DNA from: Flavobacterium alkalisoli
GTDB taxonomy: Bacteria; Bacteroidota; Bacteroidia; Flavobacteriales; Flavobacteriaceae
Direction: 5' to 3'
Assembly (NCBI RefSeq): GCF_008000935.1
Contig: NZ_CP042831.1
Coordinates: forward strand, 124,001-188,000
Length of the DNA stretch: 64,000 bases
Below the pieces are notes generated by a model, which was given only the letters and a program-made list of their open reading frames with translations, had not been told where the DNA came from and ran no database searches. The translations under genes were made by a program, and so were the position numbers. How positions within the stretch are numbered: position 1 is the stretch's first letter; each line of letters begins with the position of its first letter. This document shows positions 7,756-17,814 of the stretch, one piece after another.

Positions 7756-9117
7756 TTATTTTATCGAACTTATGATATCATGCTTGGTTATAATATGGTG
7801 CTTACCATTTCCTAAATCTACCAATACAGCCTGATTATCTTTATTGATTAGCTTAGACACTTCTTCAATTGGGGTATTAGCCTGTACTACAGGATATGGT
7901 TTACCCATTACTTCCCTGATTGGTTTTTCGGCTATATCCTTATCTTCTACATAACTTCTGAATAAGTCTGTCTCATCAACCGAACCTATAAAGCCATTAG
8001 TGTCTATAACAGGTATTTGTGATATTTTATATTTACGTAAACGCTCTATGGCATGCGATACCAATTCTTCGGTTCTTACTACCACAAGAGGTTTATCCGC
8101 ATGATCTTTAATTAAATCTTCTGCTTTAGTAATTTCCTCGTCAAGGAAGCCTCTTTCACGCATCCAGTCGTCGTTAAACATCTTACCCACATAGCGGCTT
8201 CCGCTATCATGGAATAAAACAACAACAACATCATCCTTTTTAAAGTTCTCTTTCAGCTGAAGCAATCCTTTTATAGCAGCCCCGGCAGAGTTACCTACAA
8301 ATATGCCTTCTTCAAGAGCCAGTTTTCTGGTATATACCGCTGCATCTTTATCAGTCACTTTAGTAAAACCGTCAATTAAGGAGAAGTCAACATTTTTAGG
8401 TAATATATCTTCACCTATACCTTCTGTGATATAAGAATAAATTTCATTCTCATCAAATACTCCGGTTTCATGGTATTTTTTGAATACCGAACCATAAGTA
8501 TCAATACCCCATATCTTGATATTAGGGTTTTTCTCTTTTAAATATTTTGCAACACCAGATATAGTACCTCCTGTACCTACCCCTACTACAAAATGTGTAA
8601 TCTTTCCTTCCGTCTGTTCCCAAATCTCAGGACCTGTCTGCTCATAGTGAGCAACCGCGTTAGACGGATTATCATATTGGTTAACATACCATCCGTTAGG
8701 CGTTTCTTCCGCAAGCCTTTTTGACACCGAATAATATGAGCGTGGATCGGTAGGTTCAACATCAGTAGGACAAACCACCACCTTTGCTCCAACAGCCCTA
8801 AGAATATCCATTTTCTCTTTAGACTGCTTGTCTGAAATAACACAAATAAGCTTATACCCTTTAACAATAGCCGCTAAAGCAAGTCCCATACCTGTATTTC
8901 CCGAAGTACCTTCTATAATAGTTCCTCCCGGTTTTAAACGACCGTCAGCCTCTGCATCCTCAATCATTTTTACAGCCATCCTGTCCTTAACAGAGTTGCC
9001 CGGATTAAAAGTTTCAACCTTTGCCAAAACCAAAGCTTCAATATCTTCAGTCAGCTTATTAAGTTTTACTAAAGGTGTATTACCAATGGTTTCAAGTATG
9101 TTTTTTGCGTATTTCAT
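7756..9117 (-). CDS. Cystathionine beta-synthase/cysteine synthase with CBS domains
   Basis: A 453-residue PLP enzyme. Residues 1-320 are the fold-type II cysteine synthase domain: NPGNSVKDRMA with the PLP lysine, GTSGNTGMGLALAA binding PLP phosphate, and VGVGTGGTISGVAKYL. The C-terminal 115 residues hold two CBS domains. This arrangement is that of cystathionine beta-synthase (serine plus homocysteine to cystathionine), although O-acetylserine or H2S-producing activity cannot be excluded from sequence. There is no N-terminal haem domain. A TATCTTTG promoter box lies 33 bases upstream and a terminator follows, so it is probably transcribed alone. Confidence 0.88.
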   Translation of the reverse strand: MKYAKNILETIGNTPLVKLNKLTEDIEALVLAKVETFNPGNSVKDRMAVKMIEDAEADGRLKPGGTIIEGTSGNTGMGLALAAIVKGYKLICVISDKQSKEKMDILRAVGAKVVVCPTDVEPTDPRSYYSVSKRLAEETPNGWYVNQYDNPSNAVAHYEQTGPEIWEQTEGKITHFVVGVGTGGTISGVAKYLKEKNPNIKIWGIDTYGSVFKKYHETGVFDENEIYSYITEGIGEDILPKNVDFSLIDGFTKVTDKDAAVYTRKLALEEGIFVGNSAGAAIKGLLQLKENFKKDDVVVVLFHDSGSRYVGKMFNDDWMRERGFLDEEITKAEDLIKDHADKPLVVVRTEELVSHAIERLRKYKISQIPVIDTNGFIGSVDETDLFRSYVEDKDIAEKPIREVMGKPYPVVQANTPIEEVSKLINKDNQAVLVDLGNGKHHIITKHDIISSIK

Positions 9118-9149
9118 TATAATAGTAAATGTTGCCTCAAATTTGAGGA

Positions 9150-9157
9150 CAAAGATA
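9150..9157 (-). promoter_or_regulatory. Promoter -7 element of the cystathionine beta-synthase-like gene
   Basis: The minus strand reads TATCTTTG, matching the Bacteroidetes TAnnTTTG box, 33 bases before the start codon. No clear TTG lies at the expected distance upstream. Confidence 0.55.
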
Positions 9158-9195
9158 TTAGATAAAGCTTAAAAAAACAGTTAAATGACAGAATC

Positions 9196-11163
9196 TTAAG
9201 AGAAGAAATCCCAGATAACCCCAAAACGGATAACAAAATCCTTATAAGGATAAGTAGGTGCCGAATAATAATTATACCCTGAGAAAGAAGAATTAAAATG
9301 TTCTGCCTTAAGGAATACTCTAAACTGTTTCACTTTTGCATTGATAAAGAAATCCATTAAAGGGAAGTCTCCTATCTTCTTTTCATCCTGAACATAAAAC
9401 TCTCCTAAAAGCGGGTTATATCCATTCATGTAGTATTTTGTAAAATACTGGAAGGTTACCCCTGTCTGGATAAACAATGCTTTTTTAAACAGGTAATCGG
9501 AAAAATAAAGAGTATTTCTGGTAGTAAAGTCAGGTACATTTAAAATTGCATCACTTTGTGACACACTTTGATAAAGCAATGTATTATCCAGGCCAAACTT
9601 TCCAAATTTAATATCCTTTGAAGCTTTTACTGAGAAGTAGTTAATTGTACCGTCAAACTGAGCAGGTTTTACAATTAAAGGTTCAACATCATCCGGATCA
9701 TAAGCTACATCAACCCTCTCAAAATATAATTTATCTTTTAGCACTGTATACTGCATAGAAGCAGTAATCCATTTGGTCTTTGCCTCAAACTCAAAGTTGT
9801 TTATTTTTTCGTTCTTTAACTCATTATACCAGTTATATTCCACATAACTACTCTGATAAAGCCTGTAGTTTAGATCTGGTAACTTATTCATGTTCTGATA
9901 CCTGAAGCTAAGCTCATTTTCATCATTAAACTTATATCTGGCAGAAGCCTGTATATTAGCCAGCGACTGATCTGTAATAGAATTTGAGAAAAGAACTGAC
10001 CCTTTTAGCTTGCCTTTTTGATAAGTATATCTTGCACCATAAGTATCGACCCTGTCGTTTAGTAAATTAGGCACAAAGTTATCTCCCAATATAACCCTGT
10101 TATAGTAGTAGTTATACGTATAGTCTTCTACATAAAACTCAAGTGTCCCTATATTGTCATTTGTATAGGCTGCACCTACCATATTATACATTCTGTTATA
10201 TCTGGTTTTATTATTTATGTTTGACGTATACCATGGACCGAACCTTTCACTCGCAGTAGGCTGGGTATAAGTAAATGATTTATTTTCATAGTTAAACTGA
10301 TGATGCAACAGCAAACTATTAGGATTGCTCTTACTTAACCTAAAAGTATGATCAACAAAATACCTGTTCCCTTTTAGTAAAGAAGAAGCATCTTCAAAAT
10401 ACACTTCCAACCTTTCTCTGTCAGTATAAAGCGCATCACCACTCTCAAAAAGATCAGAATCTATAATACCCCCATTCTCCTGATTTGATATATCCTGAGC
10501 TGTTACATGAAGTTTTAAGTTATATCTTTTGTCTTTAGTATTATAACTTGTAATAAACCTGAAGTTTCCATTACTTGAAATAGAGTTTACATATTTACCA
10601 ATAGAGCGTAGACCTTTATAGGCAACTGCAAAGTTTAGGTTTTCTGAAGTATTTAAAGTAATAAAAGCATCAAGCATTTGTCCCTGAGACAGAACCGACC
10701 TGTAAAATAAATCAGTATAAGGAGTAGGAACGTTATAATAATTAATATCGTTTACCTCCATATAAGCAGCATGTTTAGCCTTAAAACCAAATTCCGGAAA
10801 CGGATTATGATCTACCAATCCATAATCAAGAATATTATAGGTTTGTCCGATATTAGGAAACTGTAGTAAGCCAAAATTATCTTTTCTTAGATAATTAACC
10901 TTATAATCATTTTGCACTGTTAGCGATGTATCAACATAAGTAGTATCCCTATCCAGTGTGATAATTTTATACATATCAACAGTAGCAATAGTATCTTTTT
11001 CCTTCTTAATCCCTCGCTTTGAATTGGTATTACTGTCAGACATCTGCATCTTATTTTCAGATGTTGTATTACCGGCAGACTTTAATCCTTTCTTATTGTT
11101 TATTTGCGAAAACAATACAACAGGAAAAAGCAACATAAAAAAAATAATAAACTTCTTTAGCAT
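9196..11163 (-). CDS. Putative porin (Bacteroidetes large beta-barrel)
   Basis: A 655-residue outer-membrane protein. A Sec signal (MLKKFIIFFMLLFPVVLFSQ) is followed by a low-complexity polar region (about 20-60) and then many alternating aromatic strands such as SFTYTQPTASERFGPWY, ending with the aromatic C-terminal strand FVIRFGVIWDFFS expected for barrel insertion. It fits the Bacteroidetes putative porin family (Porin_10). No TonB plug domain is present, so transport would be by diffusion. A TATCTTTG promoter box lies about 20 bases upstream. Its substrate cannot be inferred from the neighbours. Confidence 0.82.
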   Translation of the reverse strand: MLKKFIIFFMLLFPVVLFSQINNKKGLKSAGNTTSENKMQMSDSNTNSKRGIKKEKDTIATVDMYKIITLDRDTTYVDTSLTVQNDYKVNYLRKDNFGLLQFPNIGQTYNILDYGLVDHNPFPEFGFKAKHAAYMEVNDINYYNVPTPYTDLFYRSVLSQGQMLDAFITLNTSENLNFAVAYKGLRSIGKYVNSISSNGNFRFITSYNTKDKRYNLKLHVTAQDISNQENGGIIDSDLFESGDALYTDRERLEVYFEDASSLLKGNRYFVDHTFRLSKSNPNSLLLHHQFNYENKSFTYTQPTASERFGPWYTSNINNKTRYNRMYNMVGAAYTNDNIGTLEFYVEDYTYNYYYNRVILGDNFVPNLLNDRVDTYGARYTYQKGKLKGSVLFSNSITDQSLANIQASARYKFNDENELSFRYQNMNKLPDLNYRLYQSSYVEYNWYNELKNEKINNFEFEAKTKWITASMQYTVLKDKLYFERVDVAYDPDDVEPLIVKPAQFDGTINYFSVKASKDIKFGKFGLDNTLLYQSVSQSDAILNVPDFTTRNTLYFSDYLFKKALFIQTGVTFQYFTKYYMNGYNPLLGEFYVQDEKKIGDFPLMDFFINAKVKQFRVFLKAEHFNSSFSGYNYYSAPTYPYKDFVIRFGVIWDFFS

Positions 11164-11182
11164 CGGGCTTTGATAATTTGGA

Positions 11183-11190
11183 CAAAGATA
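11183..11190 (-). promoter_or_regulatory. Promoter -7 element of the porin gene
   Basis: The minus strand reads TATCTTTG about 20 bases before the ATG. A TTTG lies 16 bases further upstream (11207-11210), slightly closer than the usual 17-19 bases. Confidence 0.6.
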
Positions 11191-11213
11191 ATTTTTTAGC
11201 TTTAAACAAACAT

Positions 11214-11240
11214 ATAAAAAAACCCGCTTAACAGCGGGTT
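11214..11240 (-). terminator. Terminator after the SusC/SusD operon
   Basis: The stem AACCCGCT/AGCGGGTT (11221-11228 with 11233-11240) is followed by seven T on the minus strand. It closes the four-gene SusC/SusD transcript. Confidence 0.85.
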
Positions 11241-11265
11241 TTTAAATTATATATAAAATATAATA

Positions 11266-12123
11266 TTATTGCTTAGTCATTACAACATTAACCGGTCCAA
11301 CAGTAGTTGCTTGGTTTGTACCATAACGTAGGTTAAAGTCAAACTCAATAGTACCACCATTCTTACATGTAAAGTAGCCATCAAGACCCTGAACATATAC
11401 ATCACCTACCTGACCACTTGTAAATAAAAAGTTATCAAGAAGAGATGGGAAAGTTATAGTACCGTTTTCGTTAACATAAATAGTAGTTTGAGAAGCAGGA
11501 TTAGTATCATATAAGTTAGAAATAACTAACGAGTTAGGCTCAGCACCTAAAGCAACATTACATGTATACTGGAACTGACCGTCCTCTAATACATCATAAG
11601 TACCTACCATAGCATTGATATCATAAGCACCTACAACAAAGTTTTGAGAAACAATATTATTATCTTCAAAACCAATAGTTACATTAGAGTTACTTGTAGA
11701 AGTCAATGTAACCTTAAACTCTGTACATGAAATTTGAGCTGAAGCAGGAATAGTAAAAGTGATATTCGCACTAACTTCTCCTTTTGGAATGTAAACAGAT
11801 CCAGGAATACTAATGAAAGAAGATGAACCATCAATATCTTCAACAGTATAATTAACTGTTAATCCTTCATTTACAGGATTATTTGTTACAGGATTTCCAC
11901 TTAAGTCAATTAAGTCCACACTTTTAATAACAACAGGAATTGTAGCCTCTATTGTTGATTCAGTTCCCTGAACTGCATTTAGATAGCTAACACCATCCTC
12001 TTCAAATTGAACCCATCCTGCAGATGATTCACCACCGAATTTACCGTCGTTTGGATCGTGATAATCACAGCTAGCTAATGATAAAGCCGCCAAACCTAAT
12101 ATACCGTATATAAATTTTTTCAT
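11266..12123 (-). CDS. SusCD-associated lipoprotein A (unknown function)
   Basis: A 285-residue predicted lipoprotein (signal LAALSLASC, then DYHDPNDGKFGG). The rest is beta-rich: an N-terminal domain like the DUF1735/Calx-beta-like domains found beside SusD proteins (PVVIKSVDLIDLSGN, VYIPKGEVSANITFTIP), and a second sandwich from about residue 165. Such third and fourth genes of SusCD operons usually encode surface substrate-binding proteins. It is last of the operon, 18 bases after its paralogue-like neighbour, which shares the two-domain plan. The ligand is unknown. Confidence 0.65.
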   Translation of the reverse strand: MKKFIYGILGLAALSLASCDYHDPNDGKFGGESSAGWVQFEEDGVSYLNAVQGTESTIEATIPVVIKSVDLIDLSGNPVTNNPVNEGLTVNYTVEDIDGSSSFISIPGSVYIPKGEVSANITFTIPASAQISCTEFKVTLTSTSNSNVTIGFEDNNIVSQNFVVGAYDINAMVGTYDVLEDGQFQYTCNVALGAEPNSLVISNLYDTNPASQTTIYVNENGTITFPSLLDNFLFTSGQVGDVYVQGLDGYFTCKNGGTIEFDFNLRYGTNQATTVGPVNVVMTKQ

Positions 12124-12141
12124 AATTAATTACGTCGTTAA

Positions 12142-12999
12142 TTATTGTTTAACAAATGTAGCTGAATTCAGCGGAGACGGTGCTTCACAAGCCCCTCTTG
12201 CATTTTCAATGAATCTCATTGTAAAATTAGCATCATTAAATGTGTTATAAGAAGCACGATCTTCTCTGTCAGCTGGCTCAAACCAAATAGAAATAGGATT
12301 TCCATCCTCATCTTCTTCACCACAACCAACCTGAGTATTAATAGCGTTACCCAAGTTTAAATAGTCACACTGAAAGTTTATTGCAATTCTCTGAGCAGAT
12401 CCGTAACCTACATAACCATTAGCAACAAATGTTCTTTCATATGGATTTGAACCTTCTTCAAGTACAATATTAGTATTGTCACCAAAAGGATTAGCATTAA
12501 ATAATGCTGAGTCTGAAGACACTTTGTAAACTCCTAAGAAAGGACTTTGTAAAGGACAAACTTCATAAACATTAATTGTTGCTTCAGCAAAACCAAGAGA
12601 CTCATCAGTAATATCAGCCTCAGATAGTTTAATCTGGAAAGACTTGATAACATCATCAACTAAGCCATTATCAGCTCCTGTTAAATCAAATGTTGCAAGA
12701 TATTCTCCAGCAGGAACTGTTACAGAAGCCGGCACTGAATAAGTTGCAGGATTTGCTGTACCAGCAATAACTTCAATATTATAAGTTCTATCTGTAGTAG
12801 CAATTGTACTAACAGAAAGAGTTATAGTACTAGTACCTGTTGCATCTCTTTCAATCGGAAGAGAATATGTTCCGCTAGAGAAAGAAAGGAAGGTTTGTTC
12901 AGCAGGATCATCGCCATGAAAAATCGTTGGCTCAACATCATCACAAGATGTAACTACTGCTGCCAGTAATAATATTTTGAAAAATGTTTTCATATTCAT
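12142..12999 (-). CDS. SusCD-associated lipoprotein B (unknown function)
   Basis: A 285-residue predicted lipoprotein (MKTFFKILLLAAVVTSC, then DDVEPTIFHGDD, an acidic surface-export-like stretch). The N-terminal half is a Calx-beta or Ig-like sandwich (TSTITLSVSTIATTDRTYNI; PASVTVPAGEYLATFDL) and the C-terminal half is a separate domain with four Cys (CPLQSP, FQCDYL, VGCGEED, GACEAP) that may form disulfides. It has the same architecture as the next gene. It lies 12 bases after susD, so it belongs to the same transcript and probably helps bind the substrate at the surface. Confidence 0.65.
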   Translation of the reverse strand: MNMKTFFKILLLAAVVTSCDDVEPTIFHGDDPAEQTFLSFSSGTYSLPIERDATGTSTITLSVSTIATTDRTYNIEVIAGTANPATYSVPASVTVPAGEYLATFDLTGADNGLVDDVIKSFQIKLSEADITDESLGFAEATINVYEVCPLQSPFLGVYKVSSDSALFNANPFGDNTNIVLEEGSNPYERTFVANGYVGYGSAQRIAINFQCDYLNLGNAINTQVGCGEEDEDGNPISIWFEPADREDRASYNTFNDANFTMRFIENARGACEAPSPLNSATFVKQ

Positions 13000-13011
13000 T
13001 TTGTTTTAATT

Positions 13012-14499
13012 TTAGTAACCAGGATTTTGTTCAATCGTAGGGTTCGCGCTAATTTCAGTATTAGGTATTGGTAATGTAAATCTATAATCACCAGGATTTA
13101 ATTCACATGGAGCACTGAATGAAGCACAGTCTGTACCGTTTCTGCTAATACCTCTGTTTAACCTTTTAAGGTCAAGATATCTGTGTCCTTCAAAAGCAAG
13201 CTCTAATCTTCTCTCTAAAAGGATATCAGTTAAAGCAGCGTCAAGATTAGCATAAACCGGAGCCGGAGCATCATTAATATATCTTTTATCTCTTAAAGCT
13301 TTTATTGAATTTGCAGCAGCTGTTAAATTACCTCCACGAGCTTCACATTCAGCTTTGATAAGTTGCATTTCAGATGATCTGAAAACTTTAAAGTCATTAA
13401 TCTGAGCTCCGTCAGGTGTACCCTGATATTTACCAATAAGAAGGAAGTTCTCAGGAGAATCTGTAGCTACAAATTCTGATTCATCACCAAAATAAAGAAC
13501 AAGCTTTCTTACGTCATTATTAGAAAGAAGGTTGTAAAGACCGTTAGACATTTCAAAGAATGGGCTACCGTCTCCACCAGCTCCGTTAGCAGCATATAAA
13601 GCAACTAATCTGTTGTTACCTAAACGACGTGATAAACTCCAAATCTGCTCTGAAACACTTAAATCGTCAGAAAGGAACATATTTTGGTACGCCTGTAGTT
13701 CTGCTAAAGGGTGAGCCTGAACAAGCTCATTAGCTAAAGTTTCAGCTACACCATAGTTACCTTCAAATAAAGCAACTCTGGCCTGCATAGCTTTAATTAC
13801 ATCCGGATTAATATAGAATACCTCTTCTAAATCAGCTGAAGAGTAAGACTCATAAGTATCAAATGTATCTCCCATTAGTTGAGCAGCTTGCGCTAAATCA
13901 CCATCAACAAAAGTAAATACTTCACCAACTGTATTACGAGGGAATACCTGAGTAATTTCCGGAACAAAATCCATAATAATAACACCTGGCTGACTTAAAT
14001 CAGTGTAACTTGGAGCAAAATACTGAAGAAGTTCAAAGTGCATAAAACCTCTCATAGCTAAAAGCTGAGCTTTGATTTCATTTGCATCATTTCTTTCAGC
14101 CTCAGTCTCAAGAGTCGGGTAAATTCTATCCCATGCTCTTAAAACCCTGTTAGCGAAGTTAATCACAGAATATCTGCTACCCCAAATAGAAGTTGGGAAA
14201 CCTGTACCCGGTTGCATAATAAAGCTATAAACCTGGTTACCCTGACCTGAACTAGATGCACCTCTTTTAAGGTTATCTGTAAAAAGGTCGTTAAAAAGAA
14301 CAGAATTACCTGCACCATTTCCTCCTGAATCAGGACCATAGGCAGCATAAACACCTATCAAACCACTACGTAAATCGTCAACTGTCTGATAAGCAACATC
14401 TTCGGAAAGTTCTGATTCCTGAATTATGTCTGTAGCATCTTCACAGGAAACTGTCCCTATAAATAAAGCCAATAAACTTATTCTAAATATATTTTTCAT
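13012..14499 (-). CDS. SusD/RagB family outer-membrane lipoprotein
   Basis: A 495-residue SusD-like surface lipoprotein that captures ligand and forms the lid of the SusC channel. Signal FIGTVSC is followed by EDATDIIQESELSEDVAY. Typical SusD features follow: the N-terminal TPR helices, AQLLAMRGFMHFELLQYFA near 150, and the C-terminal LLERRLELAFEGHRYLDLKR and YRFTLPIPNTEISANP signatures. It lies 11 bases after susC. The nearest enzymes are two secreted proteases and not glycosidases, so a peptide ligand (as for RagAB) is at least as likely as a glycan. Confidence 0.92.
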   Translation of the reverse strand: MKNIFRISLLALFIGTVSCEDATDIIQESELSEDVAYQTVDDLRSGLIGVYAAYGPDSGGNGAGNSVLFNDLFTDNLKRGASSSGQGNQVYSFIMQPGTGFPTSIWGSRYSVINFANRVLRAWDRIYPTLETEAERNDANEIKAQLLAMRGFMHFELLQYFAPSYTDLSQPGVIIMDFVPEITQVFPRNTVGEVFTFVDGDLAQAAQLMGDTFDTYESYSSADLEEVFYINPDVIKAMQARVALFEGNYGVAETLANELVQAHPLAELQAYQNMFLSDDLSVSEQIWSLSRRLGNNRLVALYAANGAGGDGSPFFEMSNGLYNLLSNNDVRKLVLYFGDESEFVATDSPENFLLIGKYQGTPDGAQINDFKVFRSSEMQLIKAECEARGGNLTAAANSIKALRDKRYINDAPAPVYANLDAALTDILLERRLELAFEGHRYLDLKRLNRGISRNGTDCASFSAPCELNPGDYRFTLPIPNTEISANPTIEQNPGY

Positions 14500-14510
14500 A
14501 GTTATTTTTT

Positions 14511-17500
14511 TTAGAAATTAATAACAGCTCCAAGAGTATAAATCTTAGGAGTAGGATAGTTACCCCTATCTGTAGTACGGAAACCTGCTTCAGCATCCCA
14601 TCCTCTGTATGAAGAGAAAGTAAGTAGGTTTTCACCCTGAACAAAGAATCTTAAACCTGAAATTGGTAAGTCCTGAAGAGTTTCTTTACTGAAAGAGTAA
14701 CCTAATAAAACATTTCTTAATCTTAAGAAAGAAGCGTCTTCAAGGTATCTGTCTGTAGAGTTGATATAATCTACAGCTCCGTAAGGGTTACCCACTCTAG
14801 GAACTGAAGTAATATCACCAACATTTTGCCATACCGTAGCTGTAGATGAAACCCTGTTAGATCCGTCATCAATTATGTTAGTCTCTTCTAACTCTGCGTA
14901 GTCAAGGTTGTTTCTGTATAGGTCAGCAAAGTAGCTCCACTGAGTACTAAATTCGAAACCTTTGTAAGTAACTAAAGTTCCAAAACCACCTTGCCAAGCA
15001 GGGTAGCTTGATTTCCCTGTATTAACTCGGTCAGAATCATCAAGAGTTTCTGTTAAACCACCATCAGCAGTATAGAATAATGGGTTACCGTTTGAAGGGT
15101 TAACACCTGCATATCTAACAATATAGTATGTATTAATAGCCTCACCTTCAATTAATGAAGTTGAACCACCGTTAAATACCAGACCGTTGTAGCTATCCGG
15201 TAAGTCTCTGATAAAGTTTTTATTGTATGAAGTATTTCCGTTAAGAACAATGTTCCATCCGTTTTTGTCGTATACTGTATACTTTAAAGTTAACTCAACA
15301 CCTTTGTTCTCTAGGTTACCAATGTTGGTATCAATAGAACTTGTTGCATTAACCGGAGATACAGGAGTTGATTGGAATAGGTCGTTAGTACGTTTTCTAT
15401 AAACATCAACACTACCTGAAAGTTTATTATTCCATACACCGAAGTCAACACCAATATTAGTTTGTGCTGTTTCTTCCCATCTTAAATCAGTATAACCAAT
15501 TTGAGTAGGAACAGTACCTACTGAACCATTATAGTTACCACCCTGACCATATAAACTACGAGTTAAGTTTAATGCAGAGTATTGAGCATTGTTTATACGT
15601 TGGTTACCAGAAGTACCGTAAGAAGCTCTCACTTTAAGATCAACACCTTTTCCTTTAAGGAACTCTTCCTTATCTAAATTCCATCTACCACCTACTGACC
15701 AGAAAGTACCCCATTTGTTATCGTCAACGAAACGGAATGAAGCATCACGTCTAATAGTAGCTGTTAAACCAAATCTACTTTCGTAATCGTAATCAAAGTT
15801 AGCAAAGTAAGAGAATAGACCTTCTGAAACTTTAAAAGAAGTCAAAGTAGGGATATAAGGCTGGTTATCACCCTCAACAGTAGTACCAGGAATGAATGCC
15901 GCATCAGTACCTACAAGCCTTGGATCAAGACCTAACTGATTGAAACCAATACCATCATAATGAGATTTATTGTACTCAACAAAGAAAGTTGCATCAAGTG
16001 TATGCTTTTCAGCAAAAGTATTGTTATAGTTTAATCTTGTTACAGAGTTAAATCTAAAGTCTCTTGTAGAAGATTCAGTTTGTGTACCACCAAATTGAGT
16101 ACCATTTGTACCATCAACCTGGAAAGGACCAAGTAAGCTGTTTGGATGAAGGATTTCAAGTGTTTTGAAACCTGAGTAATCCATACCCATTTGGAAACCT
16201 GCGGTTAAATGCTTAGCAAAATTCCAGTCAGCAGAGAAACCAGCTAAAATCTTGATCTCATCTTCGACATCAGTATTCATTTTAGCAGAGTTCAATAATA
16301 CATAAGGAACTTTATCAACAGTAATAGCACCCGCATCACCAGGAGTAAGACCTCCATCGTTTGTTACGCTACCATCTGCATCGTATGGGCTAAGGTATGG
16401 TAAACCGTGTAGAGCAGCTCTAAACGGAGCAAAGAATACTGCATTTGTACCTGCACCATCTATACCTTTTGACCTGGAGAAGTTACCGTTAAAATTAAAT
16501 GAATAATTAAATTTATTATTCTCAGATCTACCACTAAAGTTATTTCTAACACTGAAACGCTTGAATGTAGTATTCATAAAAATACCTTCCTGCTCAAAGT
16601 AACCTAATGAAGTAAAGTTACTCGTAGTTTTAGAACCTGTAGTTATAGCTAAGTTATGAGACTTAGTAACACCTTTTCTAAAGAAAATATCGGTCCAGTA
16701 AGTATTGTTTTGTCTAGCTAACAATTCTCTTTCAGCATCTGTAAGCTCTGCTCCTAAACCTTGACCAACTCTGTTTTGGAAACTTAACAATTCACTTGAA
16801 TTCATTAGCTCCATATTTAGAGGCTGAAGTTCACTGTAACCAAATTGTGAAGTATACCTAAACTGCATTTTTTGATCAAGACTACCTCTTTTAGTAGTAA
16901 TAACAATTACACCGTTAGCACCTCTGTTACCGTAAATTGAAGTTGCAGCCGCATCTTTATAAACCTGAACATCTTCGATATCCATTTGGTTTAAGCTTCT
17001 AAAACCATCCTCATCAACAGGAATACCGTCAATCACGAATAATGGCTCTACGTTACCACTGATACTACCAACACCACGAAGGATAATTGTACTATCAGCA
17101 CCGGGCTGTCCTGAACCGGTACCAATATTTAAACCGGCAATTTGTCCTTGAAGACTCTGTAACACTGAAGCATTAGCCCTGTCTTCAATAGCTTCTGCAG
17201 AAATACCTACAACTGCCATTGCTGATTTCTCCTTAGTTATACTCCTATAAACGTCTTTTACAACAACTTTTAGAGTAGTACCTTCAGCTAAAATCATGTT
17301 ATAAGTGTTTTCAGCACCTACAGTTACAACTTTCGTTTCATAACCTGTGTAAGAAAACTCTAAAACCTCTCCCTGATTAACACTAATGGAAAATTTACCA
17401 TCAATATCAGTTTGAGTACTGCGCTGTGTTCCTTTTACAAAAACATTAGCACTTGGCAACGGGCCCATTTCATCAGACACCGTACCACTCACCACTTTCT

Positions 17501-17570
17501 CCTGCGCAAAAGAGAAATTAAATGTCAACGCTAATAAAAGCGTCATAATCCAAGTAAACTTCGATCTCAT
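14511..17570 (-). CDS. SusC/RagA family TonB-linked outer-membrane transporter
   Basis: A 1019-residue TonB-dependent channel. It has a signal peptide (ALTFNFSFAQ), a carboxypeptidase-regulatory-like domain (about 25-100, VSGTVSDEMGPLPSANVFVKG), and a plug with the SusC signature GVGSISGNVEPLFVIDGIPVD and the TSIYGNRGANGVIVITTKRG motif. The 22-strand barrel ends YPTPKIYTLGAVINF. It imports oligomers with energy from TonB/ExbBD, which are not in the window. It is first of a four-gene operon. No sigma factor/anti-sigma pair or SusR-like regulator is adjacent. Confidence 0.94.
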   Translation of the reverse strand: MRSKFTWIMTLLLALTFNFSFAQEKVVSGTVSDEMGPLPSANVFVKGTQRSTQTDIDGKFSISVNQGEVLEFSYTGYETKVVTVGAENTYNMILAEGTTLKVVVKDVYRSITKEKSAMAVVGISAEAIEDRANASVLQSLQGQIAGLNIGTGSGQPGADSTIILRGVGSISGNVEPLFVIDGIPVDEDGFRSLNQMDIEDVQVYKDAAATSIYGNRGANGVIVITTKRGSLDQKMQFRYTSQFGYSELQPLNMELMNSSELLSFQNRVGQGLGAELTDAERELLARQNNTYWTDIFFRKGVTKSHNLAITTGSKTTSNFTSLGYFEQEGIFMNTTFKRFSVRNNFSGRSENNKFNYSFNFNGNFSRSKGIDGAGTNAVFFAPFRAALHGLPYLSPYDADGSVTNDGGLTPGDAGAITVDKVPYVLLNSAKMNTDVEDEIKILAGFSADWNFAKHLTAGFQMGMDYSGFKTLEILHPNSLLGPFQVDGTNGTQFGGTQTESSTRDFRFNSVTRLNYNNTFAEKHTLDATFFVEYNKSHYDGIGFNQLGLDPRLVGTDAAFIPGTTVEGDNQPYIPTLTSFKVSEGLFSYFANFDYDYESRFGLTATIRRDASFRFVDDNKWGTFWSVGGRWNLDKEEFLKGKGVDLKVRASYGTSGNQRINNAQYSALNLTRSLYGQGGNYNGSVGTVPTQIGYTDLRWEETAQTNIGVDFGVWNNKLSGSVDVYRKRTNDLFQSTPVSPVNATSSIDTNIGNLENKGVELTLKYTVYDKNGWNIVLNGNTSYNKNFIRDLPDSYNGLVFNGGSTSLIEGEAINTYYIVRYAGVNPSNGNPLFYTADGGLTETLDDSDRVNTGKSSYPAWQGGFGTLVTYKGFEFSTQWSYFADLYRNNLDYAELEETNIIDDGSNRVSSTATVWQNVGDITSVPRVGNPYGAVDYINSTDRYLEDASFLRLRNVLLGYSFSKETLQDLPISGLRFFVQGENLLTFSSYRGWDAEAGFRTTDRGNYPTPKIYTLGAVINF

Positions 17571-17747
17571 ACTTTATTAATTTGAGTTAGTTAACCGCAA
17601 ACTTCTTAATAATTTATTAATAAAACAAATATTACTTCGGAATAATAATGTTAAATCAAAGAAAAATTGCACTATTAAAAATTTGCAAATCATATGATTA
17701 ATAGATACAAAAAATGTTAAATGGTTGCGTATAAAATTTAACTAAAA

Positions 17748-17776
17748 CAAAAAAAGCTACCTTAAAGGCAGCTTTT
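17748..17776 (-). terminator. Terminator after the first protease gene
   Basis: On the minus strand AAAAGCTGCC pairs with GGTAGCTTTT and is followed by further T. It closely resembles the terminator of the neighbouring protease gene, as expected if the whole unit was duplicated. Confidence 0.8.
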
Positions 17777-17814
17777 CAATAAATTAAACGTAAATAAACT
17801 TTATTACAAAAATA